Below are positions 47,754-58,539 of a stretch of 64,000 nucleotides of DNA, in pieces (within the stretch, counting starts at the first letter, position 1; every line of letters begins with the position of its first letter). Source of the DNA: Triticum aestivum (lineage: Eukaryota > Streptophyta > Magnoliopsida > Poales > Poaceae); assembly GCF_018294505.1 (NCBI RefSeq), contig NC_057795.1, forward strand, positions 516,415,915 through 516,479,914, read 5' to 3'. The position numbers and the translations under genes are program-made. The notes beneath the pieces are model-generated. The model was not told the origin of the DNA. It searched no databases and saw only the letters and a program-made list of their open reading frames with translations.

Positions 47754-49810
47754 ATGTCCGATCAAAGTGATAGCCAGAACAAGTCAGAGGAACAAGCTCA
47801 GATGAGTGAGGGCACTAGTCCCTCAAGCAGCTATGATGAGGGTAGCAGGAGCACTCCCAACAACTTGCCAAAGGCAGCTACCAGGACAAGGAAGAAGAAA
47901 ACCTCAGATTCTAAAGATGAGGACTACATTGCTTTTGAGGATGAGGCCACCTCGAAGAAGAAGGTACTAAAAAGGAGTATGGCACAGCTGCTACCACAAA
48001 GCGAGGCATGAACAAGAAGGCACCTACCAGGAGAGTGCCCACATTCAAACCCAAGAAGGTTGCCACAGCTGAAACTATGAAGTTCACCATTGAGTCTGAA
48101 GGATAAGCAGCTGGTGAAGATAAGAAGAAGAAGAGGGTGAGAACCACTACTGCCAAAGTTCTTGGCAAGCCCTCTATGAGGAGAGATTCTGATGAAGAAT
48201 AGGAAGAGGATGCTGCACCAGCTCCTAAAGCTCAGAAGCTCATGGGAGATGCAATTAAGTCAGGGGCTGCTCCATCTAAGCCCAAAGCTGCTCCCAAGGC
48301 TGCTGCTCCAGCTCCAAAGCCTAAACCCAAGAGGAACACTAGAAGTATACCTACTGCAGAAAAGAACAAGGCCCCAGTGCCTTAAGCTGCTGAAGAAGAA
48401 GATGATTCACTTGTTTTGAGGAAGTTGAAGCCCAAGATTCCTGACCATGCTCATCCAGTAGCTGAAGACATGCACATCAGAAAGGATGCTGGACTGAGAT
48501 TGTGGAGACAGTCAGATCCATATGCTGTGAGGAGAAGGACAATAGTTGACTACAGATTTCACACAAAGGAGCAACAAGATTTTTATGAGACAATTTTGCT
48601 TGACAAGAAGCCCATTGTGTGTGACATGAGAAGGATCAATTGGGAGTACATCAAGAAGAATGAAGGTCACTATCCAGGAGTATATGACAGCTTCAAATCA
48701 CGTGGAGTTGCTGAATTTGTTGTCCAGAAGCTCACCAAGTGGAATGATGAGCTCATCATGCAATTTTACTCCACAACTCACTTCTACCCATATGGGAAGA
48801 TCATCTGGATGTCTGAAGGTACTAGGTACCAATGCACTGTTGTGGAATGGGCTCAGTTGATCAATGCTCCAAAAGAAAATGAAGATGACTTGGATGTTTA
48901 TGCTAAGAAGAAGAGATCCCAGATAAAGCTTTGGAAACTCACAAGCTTGGATCTGTACACTTCTTGTTGTCTGGTCTGCCTACAATCAACTTGATCCTTA
49001 GGCACACATTGCTACCCAAGTTAGGAGATCACAAGATGATCAGAGGACATGCTATCAACTTGCTGCATTTGTTTGATGTGCCTAAAATATTCAAAGTCAT
49101 GAGTCTGATTGTGGAAACAATCAAGAGAACAGCAGCTGATCAGAAGAGAAGTTGTGGGTATGCTCCACACATTCAGGAGCTCATCAACTCAAAGAAGGGC
49201 ACAGGGACATATCTATTGGATAAGGAGCATCTACCCTTGTATCCTGAGTTTGAAGATAACACAGTTGAGATGAATGAGGAGGAACCATCATCTGTGCAAG
49301 CACATGAGAAGAGAGAGAAGGCAAGGGCAAAGAAAGCTGCAAAGATGCCAACTGCTAAAGATGCATCTCAAGTATTCCTGAAGAGCAAGTAAGATCAGCT
49401 TGGCTATCTAATTGCCTCCACCTTGAGAATTGAGAAGGGCTTGGCCACCCTGACTCAAAACTAGGAGAGTTTGGAGAGGATCATTGAGCAGAAATTCTAT
49501 GCTCTTGATGTGAAGGTCACTAAGATCCAAACTGCAGTTGAGCAATTCAGGAGGATGTGGAGGAGAAGAAGGGCAAGTCTACTACAAATGCTTTTGCTAG
49601 AGTGCCCAGAGGACAAAGATATGCTGCAATGCTTGTTCCAGACACTAGAGCTACATCATTTGCACCTGCAGCTACAGCTTTAGTGCCACTAGCTCCAGCA
49701 GCCACTCCACCAGCTCCAGCTACATCTACATACGCTTTCGTCCTTGGAGTCATCTCTACACCACCCCATGAAGACCAAGCCTGTGAGCCGTTTAGCACTA
49801 TGCATTTTTG
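47754..49810 (+). pseudogene. downstream accessory ORF (plant transposon-protein-like), degraded
   Basis: The start at 47754 (MSDQSDSQNKSEE...) opens a Ser/Lys-rich, low-complexity N-terminus, then stops and frame changes appear. The best-preserved core is 48416-48960, with DYRFHTKEQQDFYETILL and QFYSTTHFYPYGKIIWM then YQCTVVEWAQLI. This resembles the domain annotated 'putative plant transposon protein' (Transposase_32, from memory). It continues at 48990-49392 with a Lys/Ala-rich tail. In SIRE/Maximus elements this 3' ORF is often called env-like, but I see no signal peptide or convincing transmembrane segment. Function unknown. Confidence 0.65.
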
Positions 49811-50302
49811 AACTTTTTGGTAACTTGTTGCCAAAGGGGGAGAAAAATGTATAGATCATAGGCTTCGAGAGAGAGTGTTGCTTTTCATCTCTCTTGTTTT
49901 TTGGTGGTTGAACTTCTTTATTGTGTGTTTTCTTGATACACTATGCCTTTTGTGAGATACTTTGATGATCATGTGTTTGATAATATGCTACCTTTAATAC
50001 TTGTTGGATGTTATAATCTCTTATATCCTTATATGATCATTCACTTTGCTTGGTGATGAGTGCATGTGTTCAATTATTATAATTTTGAGCGCTCCACCAA
50101 GATGTATGTGACATGAAAGAGTGGCCCATGATCCTAACACATTGTGCATTTGCAGTCCAAAGCTAATTTTAAATAGTGCACAAATTTAGGGGGAGCTCTT
50201 GCTTATCACATACTTCTCAAAGCGACGATGTTTTTCAATCTTATTATCATCTGTCGAATCTTTGATCTATATGTTGCCATCAATTACAAAAAAGAGGGAG
50301 GT

Positions 50303-51966
50303 TGAAAGTGCAACTATCCCTAGGTGGTTTTGGTAATTCCTAACAACATATAGCTCATTGAGCTAATGCTATTTCAAGATAAATATTTCAGGAAACCTCA
50401 ATGATTGGCATGGCATGGATGAGAAAAGCGGACCCTCAAAATGCTAAGGACAAAAGGATTGGCTCAAGCTCAAAGCACAAGACTAAACATTTTCCATTTT
50501 AGTGATCCAAGATCACATTGAGTCTATAAGAAAAGCCAATACTATCAAGAGGGGATGAGGTGTTTCTTAATGAGTTTCTTGCTCAAAGTGTTTAGTGATA
50601 TGCTCCAAAAACCCTCAACTACTTTCTCACATCCACATTTGTCCCAAACCAAAAGTCAAACTCGACCCTATCGAATCTCTATATCTTGCGCCATCGAGTT
50701 CTATTGACATAGCTAGTGCCATAAAACCTAGTCTTTTTGGTCTCACCGATAGGGATCTCGGTCTCACCGAGATGGGATTGTAATCTCTCCGCTTCCCTTT
50801 GTAACGTTTCGGTCAAACCGAGATGAGCGATCGGTCCCACCGAGACTGCAATGCAAACTCACTATTTCCCTTTCGTAATGTTTTGGTCCAACCGAGATGA
50901 GCGAATTGGTCCCACCGAGTTTGCCTGACCAACTCTATGTGTGTCTATTACCAAAATCGGTCTCACTGAGTTTGTGTAATCGGTCTCACCGAGATTACGT
51001 TATGCCCTAACCCTAACCATATCGGTCCCACCGAGTTGACATGTCAGTCCCACCAAAATTCCTAATGGTCACATCATTTACTAAATCGGTCCAACCGAGT
51101 TTCACGATTTGGTCCCACCGAGTTTGGTAATTTGTGTGTAACGGTTAGAATTTGTGTGGAGGCTATATATACCCCTCCACCCATTTCTTCATTCATTGAG
51201 AGAGCCATCAGAACATGCTTACACTTCCAACATACGTTTTGTGAGAGAGAACCACCTACACTTGTGTTGAGGTCAAGATTTTCCATTCCTACCACATAAA
51301 TCTTGATCTCTAGCCTTCCCCAAGTTGCTTTCCACTCACATCTTCTTTCCACCAAATCCAAATCCTGTGAGAGAGAGTTGAGTGTTGGGGAGACTATCAT
51401 TTGAAGCACAAGAGCAAGGAGTTCATCATCAACACACCATTTGTTACTTCTTGGAGAGTGGTGTCTCCTAGATTGGCTAGGTGTCACTTGGGAGCCTCCG
51501 ACAAGATTGTGGAGTTGAACGAAGGAGTTTGTAAGGGCAAGGAGATCGCCTACTTCGTGAAGATCTACCCTAGTTAGGCAAGTCCTTCGTGGGCGATGGC
51601 CATGGTGGGATAAACAAGGTTGCTTCTTCGTGGGTGGAGCCCTCCGTGGACTCGCGCAACCGTTACCCTTCATGGGTTGAAGCTCCATCAACGTGGATGT
51701 ACGATAGCACCACCTATCGGAACCACGGCAAAAAAGTCTCCATGTCAACATTGCGTTTGCTTCCTCAAACTCCTCCCTTTACCTTCATATGCAATTGTAT
51801 TACATTCCACTGCTATACTCTTAGAATTGCATGTGTAGGTTGATTGCTTGACTTGTGCTAAGTTGCTAAAATCTGCTAAGAACTAAAATTGGGAAAAGGC
51901 TAGATTTTTATTTGGTCATGTAGTCTAATCACCCCCCTCCCCTCTAGACTTACTTTCGATCCTATA
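50303..51966 (+). repeat. 3' LTR of the Maximus/SIRE-like element
   Basis: It starts TGAAAGTGCAACTATCCC and ends TTTCGATCCTATA (terminal CA changed to TA). TATATATA is at 51164-51171. A purine-rich run (AAAAAAGAGGGAGGT) just before it is the polypurine tract. Confidence 0.85.
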
Positions 51967-51971
51967 GTCCC

Positions 51972-52319
51972 TGCTGTCAGGTGGAGCAATCATTATTTTC
52001 CGTGTAATAAGGAGGCACTTCCTGGCTGTGGCCGCGGACCCAGCTGTCAGCCTCTCCACGTACAGTCCACGTCCGATGGAAGTCGTTCCTTGACCATTTT
52101 GACCACGTCGGGCGATGGACGACGGCGAGGCCTAGGAAGGGGACGACGTGGAGCCGGGGAAGACGCGGCAGTGGAAGTCCACGCGGAGAGGAGTACGAGG
52201 GTTCACTAGTTCGGTTGCGGTGTGAGGCTTCCGTCGCTGTAGGGCCTGGCCAGCGGTGGGAATAGTAGGGGCGGTGAGGCTTCCGCGGCAGCACAGCCAG
52301 CCACGGGAGGCAGGAGCAT
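51972..52319 (+). mobile_element. CACTA fragment, continuation of 38766-40614
   Basis: Resumes directly after the copia TSD with the same GGTCCC...GTCAGG type sequence found at 40400-40600. It then runs into GC-rich DNA until the minus-strand LTR at 52320. No CACTA terminus seen. Confidence 0.45.
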
Positions 52320-54800
52320 TGTCACGACCGCTTTTTCAATAAAATACTTATTGAGAAATTGATCTCTTGATTCCAGTATAGGAAGAGTTATCCTTACTGG
52401 TAGACAAATACTTGAATACAGAAGACCAGTAGCATCAAATATATTACAGGGTTGAGCTGAGGTTTCTCAACAATTTATTACAAGCACGCCAATATTGTAC
52501 ATAAGGGCGGTTATGACACAGGGGTGTGGTGGCATGCTACTAGCTCGAGATAATAGTGGTGGTGGATAACTTGACTCCTAAACTGGCAGCTCAACGAGCG
52601 TCGAGGTGAGGCTCGATGAATTTATTTCTGGGTAGCGGAAGCGGATATAATATAGTGACCAATACCAGGATCGCACGGGACTGACTGGGACTCCTCTAGG
52701 CGTCGGACTCGCTATCGAACTCTTCATCCATGAGATCGCCTTCATCAACATCTGGCCAAATCAACAAGCTAGGTGAGTACTTTGAAAGTACTTGCAAGAC
52801 AGTTCGGACGAAAGATATAATAAATGCATGCATGAATGTGTTATGAGCAAAAATAATAATGCTCATTCAAATAATAAATATTTGCACGACATGATAAGTA
52901 AAAAGGAAGTCGGGCGGTAGTCCTCCGAAATCCCAACAAACAACTGAAGACCGATCGGGTGTCTGGAGTGACGCCTCGAAAGGTAAATAAATAATCATGC
53001 CGTAGTCGGGCGTCTAAGTGACACCACATAAAGGGCTTATATCGAAAAGTAAATGACAAGCATGCCACAGTCGGATGTCTGAGCCACATCACAGAAAGGG
53101 CTTATATCAAAAGTAAATAACAAGTGTGCCACAGTCGGACGTCTGAGCGACATCACAGAAAGGGCTTATATCAAAAGTAAATAACAAGCGTGCCATAATC
53201 GGACATCTGAGCGACATCACAGAAAGGGCTTATATCAAAAGTAAATAACAAGTGTGTGCCATAGTCGGACGTCTGAGCGACATCGCAGAAAGGGCTTATA
53301 TCAAAAGTAAATAACAGGTTAGTCCATCCACAAGAATAAACTTTTAACCGGACTTAACACTCATGTGGCTCACCGGAGTGTTGTCACTGGGACTGATATT
53401 TGACAAGATAAGATGAACTCAGTACTTGGACATGTACAAGATGATTCAAAGGATTTTCAACTCTGCAGAGTTTGTACTAATTGTCCACTGCCAACGGATT
53501 TCCGTAGTCCTGAAGGACTAGTTCCGTTTATGGTATTTCAGTAGAAACACATCTAACCAGTACATACCCATTCCACCTCACGATGCCAGGAATCACCCTA
53601 GACAACGTCCAAGAAAAACTTTGAGACGGGGAGATCACAACCTCGAATAGCATGGGATCAAATTTCTATACGCGCGCTCTAAGGGGTGCCCCCCTCTCGT
53701 AACCAACCGGAAACACCCATGCCCCCTGACCGGATGACGGGCTTTAATCCAGGGCCATGGAACCCTCATTACGGCCTCTCTATTTGGTGTGTACCAGGAA
53801 AGTGGTTTGCAACTTACTAAGCCATATTCCTTGCGGAAAACATGTGGTAGTACGAGAAGGGAAACGCATGGGAACGTGACTTGATTCACGTTGATACTGA
53901 AGTCAAATGGTCTGGCATAAGACTGGCATGCTACAACACTGCCATCTTACCCATTCTCATGCCATCACATGGCCATGCAAACTTACATCCAACAACGTAT
54001 GGATTTCCGAAACTCACTTGCCTCATCTTTGCACGAAATATAACATTTAACGAAATGCTCATAAACATGCCATGAAACTACTAAATGCAAACATGCGACA
54101 AACACTCATCATATCAAAAGTTCAAACATGCTTGCCTGGTTTGGTGTAGTCGGAGTCTAACTTGGCGAAGTTCGCGGCTCCGTCACCTCCTCTGGTATCT
54201 ATGGTATAAGAAAAATACGTACTTAACATAAATACTGCGAGTGCACAGAAAAGTGTTCCAAATATTTTTCAAATAAAAATGACAAAAAACTAGACAGAAA
54301 AATAAAGATGACAGAAAAAGAATCAATCAAAAATCAGTTTCTGTTTAAAAGTTATAAAGGTTTTAAAACTAGGGACTTATCTGTAATGAAACAGAATGTT
54401 TCCAGGGGGTCAACTGATAAAACAGAAAATGATTCGAAAAAGACAAAACACTGACAAGGGGGTCCCACCCGTCAGGTTTAAATTTTCAAAGGCGAGAAAC
54501 AGGGCTCGTCGGTGCACGAGAGCTGCGGTGGTCGCCGGCGGCGATCCACGGTGAGTTAGGATGATCGGAGAGTACCTACGTAGCTCGGGGCTCCATTTTA
54601 TAGGCGATCCAAGGCGGTGGCCGGGAACGGGGATCTCCGGCGATGGTTACAGCGGTGCAGTGCTTGGTCGGGGAGATTAGGCGGTTGATCATCGACGTGG
54701 AGGTCCACGGGCTCTGTTTAGCATCTAACCTTGGCTAGATCGGGCGTGCTGGCTGGTTTCGGCAGAACGGGGCGGCGCGGGTCCGTCGGCGGCAGAGGGC
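52320..54800 (-). repeat. gypsy-type LTR, minus strand, truncated
   Basis: The plus-strand start TGTCACGACCGC is the reverse complement of an LTR 3' end, GCGGTCGTGACA. On the minus strand TATAAAAT near 54591-54598 is a plausible TATA box, with a long leader containing 65-bp tandem repeats. The far boundary (about 54800) is not clear and I found no matching target duplication, so the 5' end is probably lost. No PBS, PPT or coding sequence. Confidence 0.5.
52978..53330. repeat. tandem repeat, about 65-bp unit, five to six copies
   Basis: GGGCTTATAT marks unit starts at 53033, 53098, 53162, 53226 and 53292 (spacing 64-66 bp). Each unit also has GTCGGACGTCTGAGCGACAT and AAAAGTAAATAACAAG. A weaker unit precedes them. 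Repeats are contiguous with no unique spacers. Confidence 0.85.
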
Positions 54801-55145
54801 GCACCCTGTGCTTGCATGCCACTTATCTGTTTGCATAGGTCCCACCTATCAAGAAGGATGGGTAGATACACGAACATGTACGAATCATCAGTCTACCTGC
54901 ATAGCATTTTTGTTTAGTCTACCTAGCCGTCTAATCAACTGCTTGCATGCCACTTCTCCCATTTACTTCTCCATCAGGAACCAATTTTCCTCGGCTTCTT
55001 CACCTCCCCTTCGTATTCATTTGCATCCAAACCCCACTGCGTTCACATTGTTTTAACCTCTTTAAATAATCATCTACTACTTCAGTTAGACTAGCCATCT
55101 AATCCTAATTCTCCAAACCATAGCCCTCTATTCCAGCAGTTCCAA
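54801..55145 (+). promoter_or_regulatory. upstream region of the exonuclease gene
   Basis: No ORF of note. The phrase CTTGCATGCCACTT occurs twice (54811 and 54942). TTTAAATAAT near 55060 is the best TATA-like site, about 80 bp before the ATG at 55146. Confidence 0.35.
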
Positions 55146-55919
55146 ATGCCGAAAGAGATCGAGATGCAGGTTTTTAGCGTCCAACATGTCCTCGTCGAAG
55201 GCTCGTTGAGCATAGTTGCCACCGTCACTGTCCACCCAAGGGTTGTTTGGCAGTGGATCAACAATGTATCCAACTCCCTCGAAACGGTAGAGACGAGGGT
55301 TATCGATCTCGACGCAGAGTACATGGAGTGTGCCACTGGGAAGATCCAACGCGCCACCGTCCTTCAGCTGTGCCTCGAAGATGATGTTTTGGTGTACCAC
55401 ATCATACACTCGCCCTCCATACCAGGTAAGCTTCATGGTTTCTTGTCTCAGGAGGACGTATACTTCTGTGGGGCAGCCATCGAAGGGGACAAACAGAAGC
55501 AGGAGCCGTACAACCTTGATTTGAAAAGCATCGCTGACCTACAAACTAGAATAAAAATTCTTGTAGAAGATTGTGATAAACAGACACCATCCCTATTCAA
55601 CGTAGCAAATTTTGTGCTCGGTACAAATCTTCAGAAGGGTGACGAGACGGTGGCATTAAGGTCATCTGGATGGGAGAATTATCCCTTGACGTACGAGCAG
55701 ATAAAATATGCTACCCTCGATGCCCGTGTGAGTTTCGAGATAGCTGCAAGGTCTAAAGAGCTTGTTGCGAAGCCGTCTCCCACAGAAAATGAGAACAAGA
55801 AGAAGAAGAAGAAGAAGAAGAAGAAGAAGAAGAAGAAGAAGAAGAAGAAGAAGAAGAAGAAGAAGAAGAAGAAGAAGAAGAAAAGGCTGCACCAGCAGGA
55901 GGGCATTATGGATGGATGA
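55146..55919 (+). CDS. WRN-type DEDDy 3'-5' exonuclease with poly-lysine tail (257 aa)
   Basis: An intronless frame with the complete 3'-5' exonuclease fold of the Werner-helicase exonuclease family, without a helicase. Motif I is DLDAEY (Asp56, Glu58). Motif II is AIEGDKQK (Asp115), aligning with the WRN GIEGD motif. Motif III is YATLDARVSFEI (Tyr188, Asp192). All four metal-binding acids and the DEDDy tyrosine are present, so it should be catalytically competent on DNA or RNA 3' ends. The C-terminus holds 29 consecutive lysines (218-246) from an AAG repeat, then 11 residues. This tract could act as a nuclear/nucleolar signal or be a neutral expansion. Grasses have an expanded family of such small exonucleases; a paralog starts at 63774. 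Start chosen at the first ATG; Met7 is an alternative. Confidence 0.8.
   Translation: MPKEIEMQVFSVQHVLVEGSLSIVATVTVHPRVVWQWINNVSNSLETVETRVIDLDAEYMECATGKIQRATVLQLCLEDDVLVYHIIHSPSIPGKLHGFLSQEDVYFCGAAIEGDKQKQEPYNLDLKSIADLQTRIKILVEDCDKQTPSLFNVANFVLGTNLQKGDETVALRSSGWENYPLTYEQIKYATLDARVSFEIAARSKELVAKPSPTENENKKKKKKKKKKKKKKKKKKKKKKKKKKKKKRLHQQEGIMDG
55797..55883 (+). repeat. (AAG)n microsatellite inside the coding region
   Basis: Twenty-nine lysine codons, nearly all AAG, in frame with the exonuclease gene. On the minus strand the same tract gives poly-Leu or poly-Phe ORFs, which are artefacts. Length is likely to vary between accessions. Confidence 0.95.
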
Positions 55920-56756
55920 ACTATTTCCTCTCTTGTAAAAAAAATTATTCCCTCTCGGTGTATATTGATATAGATGGACTATTTCGATGGTGTGCATGTC
56001 TTTGGAACAAAGTAGTAGCATGGGTCCGCTTGACGATAAGGAACTATTTATCCGCATATATAGCTTTCTCTGCTACTCCTTCCAGTGATCGGTATGCACT
56101 GCATGTGTCCATAGACATGACAGCTTTTCCATGGAAGTTCAACTACGGCGACCATCACGTTTCATCTCGCGATTCCCATGACGCCGCTCCAACCCACGGC
56201 ACCACGTCCCCCGACGTGCGCCTCACCCCTCTCGGCTGCACCGTCCCTCTGCCTTTGTGTGCATGACATGTGGGGCACCTAAAATGCGGCGAGCATCAAG
56301 TTTCTACCACAGCCACATGCGATTACCACGATGCCGCTCGAACCCATGACACCACACGTCCCCCGACCTACGGCTCACCCCTCTTGGCCCCACCGCCCCT
56401 CTGCCTTTGGGAGCATTACATGTGGACCAGTCACCTATCGAGTCCACATGTTATTGACTCAAAGGTAGGTGTAGTAAGGCGCTTAAGCTCGGTCCCGACG
56501 GCCCTGAGAGGGAAATGTAACTCCTGCGCCAGGGCTTGTTGATGCTACCGCTGCACGATCTCGTGCTAAACTCGAGATTTGTTTCTTTACTATACATGCA
56601 CGAAATGATTTAATGGACATTGTAATCTCAACATGTGATGGGGAGCTCTAAATTTGAATTTGAAACTTATAAAATGAAAAGATTCAAAACAAATAAACTG
56701 GGATAGAGGGAGTATATCTTAGGATGTGTCCCATACAAAATAAGTCCCTTGGTTTG
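55920..56756. repeat. repeat family R1, copy 1
   Basis: From about 56095 (ATGTGTCCATAGACATGACA) to 56590, the sequence matches 57440-58275 in order: GACAGCTT.TCCAT, GGCGACCATCACGTTTC, CATGACATG, GAGAGGGAAATGTAACTCCT, TTTGTTTCTT. It has no coding capacity. Copy 1 also contains an internal duplication (GCATGACATGTGG and GCATTACATGTGG blocks). At 56700-56716 a Stowaway end remnant (TAGAGGGAGTA) is visible. Confidence 0.6.
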
Positions 56757-57050
56757 TCACCGCAAGGATGCGGTTAGAAAGGAGCACATCGTCTTCATAC
56801 TCGTACGGCAACAAATCGGCCGCAGACAGCATGGTCCGCCTTTGACTGCCATGTGCAAGGTTCGTGCTATCTTATTCAATCTCACCGTGGTTCCATCGTA
56901 CCAATTCATGCGGTGGCCCGTTGCATGGCTGATCCTAATGTTGGACAAAGGTTCTACGGGAACGGTGTCACCGTTGTAAATGTTGTGCAAATTGATGTTG
57001 GTACCCTCCCGTACATATGCAAGCCAATCTCCACTCGCATCGAGCCTAAC
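56757..57050 (-). pseudogene. host gene exon relic, family uncertain
   Basis: On the minus strand a good 3' splice site (TTTTTCACAG) ends at 57051, followed by an open frame: VRLDASGDWLAYVREGTNIN and on to YDGTTVRLNKIARTL. The pattern 'residues-GDWLAYVREGTNINLHN' resembles the beta-propeller-like C-terminal part of plant F-box (DUF295/DUF1618-type) proteins, but I cannot confirm this. The frame ends at a stop after LTASLR. No upstream exon was recognised within the window, so it is most likely a gene fragment. Confidence 0.35.
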
Positions 57051-57252
57051 CTGTGAAAAAGTGGGCAGGGGGAGAATTAGGAAATGGACACGGAAGAAGT
57101 CTTTAGAATGCATTTACTACACGATCAAACTCATCTTACCTGCTCATCAAAGGAAATCCGAGTGCCCCTCAATGTCGGCATCTCAAGGGGCGTCAACTTG
57201 CAACTACGACCACGCCGCGCTGGAGAGACCCCCAAGGAAACATCCTCGTGTG

Positions 57253-57345
57253 TTCCATGGAACATCAAGATGCATTTGTATGAGTAGTTTATCTTGTGAG
57301 AGAAAAGGATGAATGAGGGAAGGCCTATAGAGATAGAGATAGACA
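57253..57345 (-). mobile_element. fragment of Helitron-like family (see 34480)
   Basis: ACATCAAGATGCATTTGTAT through GAGGGAAGGCCTATAGAG matches 34505-34566 almost exactly. Its right edge, read on the minus strand as TCTATCTCTATCTCTATAGG, has the TC start and short repeats of a Helitron 5' end. The 3' end is missing. Confidence 0.4.
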
Positions 57346-57439
57346 CTACTACTACCAATGTGCTGGCCCGTGCGTTGCAATGGATCGAAAGTAGTAGAAT
57401 AATACTTGTTCACGTGCTTGAAATATGAACACAATATTT

Positions 57440-58275
57440 TTGATATACATGTGTCAGCACACATGACAGCTTGTCCATAGAAGTTGAACCACGGCGACCA
57501 TCACGTTTCTTATTTCTACCACTGCCACACCCACACGCGATTCCCACGATGCCGCTCCAACCCATGGCACGATGTCCCCCAATGTGGACATGGATCCTCT
57601 GACGTGGCTATCACTGCCTTGCCCTGCCTTTCCTTCATTGATAGGTGGGACCCATGCTTGGGGGTCCCACATGTCAGTGACAGAATGGTAGGATTGTTCG
57701 CATCTGGGGATCCTCATCCCCCCGACGTGCCCCTCATCCCTTTCGGCCCCACCGCTCCTCTGCCATTGTGTGCATGACATGCAGGCCAGCTGAACTGCGC
57801 TGACCATCAACTTTCTACCACAGACACACCCAATTGGACGCGGTTTGCCTGCTCCGCTGCTGTGCTCCGATCTGTACTCCCGCACCATCAAATTTTCATC
57901 CAGCGGTTGTGACACATTTCGTCTCGGGCATCAATCCTCAGCTGGAGTATTTCTGTACTATAGGTAGTACCCGGCGGTGTGGCCTTCTATGCCTCATAAC
58001 GCCCCAACGCCCAGCTGTGGCACCCACGCCACGGCCATGCCACCACCGGCCAGTTCATCTTGAACGAGTGAGTCGAAACCATGCCACCACCATGAGAATG
58101 ACATGTGGGCCAGCTGCATTTAAGGTCCGCATGTCATTGACTCATAGGCCGGGCACTAAGCCACTGAAGTTCGGTCCCGTGGGCCTCGAGAGGGAAATGT
58201 AACTCCTGCGGCAGGCCTTGTGGTGCTCCCGCAGTATGAGATAGTGCCAAAATCGGAATTTGTTTCTTACTACTA
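57440..58275. repeat. repeat family R1, copy 2, with nested MITE
   Basis: Colinear with 56095-56590 (see that entry) but longer. It contains the TIR element at 57592-57713 and an additional 57780-58080 block. Its right end abuts the Helitron at 58286. Overlapping ORFs are not conserved. Confidence 0.55.
57592..57713. mobile_element. small TIR element (MITE), copy 2
   Basis: The left end GGATCCTCTGACGTGG and right end CATCTGGGGATCC match the element at 14309-14431, including the CCCTGCCTTTC interior. The family appears twice in this window, about 43 kb apart. Confidence 0.6.
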
Positions 58276-58285
58276 CAAATTAGTA

Positions 58286-58506
58286 CTAGTAAGGTACACG
58301 TGCATTGCACGCATGAGATTCTGGTTGTTTGTGCATTATACTTCTACATCTGGAGTTTTCTAGATTCTACATGTGGCAAAATCTGGTGGAATGTAGATCA
58401 TATCCAATGGCAAGTAGTGCTCGGATTTGCGATCTTTGTACCATCGGATTGGCTTCATCCAACGACCAACTTTCAAAGTTATTCACACACTATATAGGGG
58501 TATAGA
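58286..58506 (-). mobile_element. small Helitron, complete ends
   Basis: Read on the minus strand it starts TCTATACCCCTATATAG and ends with a CGTGCA-A-TGCACG hairpin followed about ten bases later by CTAG. The plus-strand A before CTAG (58285) and T after the TC end (58507) fit insertion between A and T. It is about 221 bp with no coding capacity. A partner lacking the 3' end lies at 59591-59748. The 5' edge could instead be eight bases farther out because of the repeated TCTATA. Confidence 0.65.
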
Positions 58507-58539
58507 TATATAGATGTTTAGTTTGTAGCCTAAGGTTTC

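Larger units (their letters stand above)
40615..51966 (+). mobile_element. Maximus/SIRE-like copia retrotransposon lacking pol
   Basis: The 11,352-bp element has LTRs at 40615-42286 and 50303-51966 and a perfect 5-bp TSD GTCCC (40610-40614, 51967-51971). It has a PBS complementary to initiator tRNA, a gag region (42372-45964) and a separate downstream ORF (47754-49810). No protease, integrase, RT or RNase H sequence is visible between them, so it depends on another element. The two LTRs differ at many sites, so it is older than the Angela complex. Family assignment is from memory of gag and the extra 3' ORF typical of this lineage. Confidence 0.85.

Noticed and set aside
47754..49810. Typical envelope glycoprotein gene
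   Set aside because: No signal peptide, transmembrane segment or glycoprotein features are visible; the core resembles a plant transposon-protein domain.
52978..53330. CRISPR-like array
   Set aside because: Units are contiguous 65-bp tandem repeats without unique spacers, in a plant LTR; no cas genes.
52320..54800. Complete gypsy element on the minus strand
   Set aside because: No coding sequence, PBS or second LTR; boundaries beyond the 52320 end are unclear.
55662..56057. Minus-strand ORFs with poly-Leu or poly-Phe runs
   Set aside because: They are reverse translations of the AAG microsatellite in the exonuclease gene; no conserved protein.
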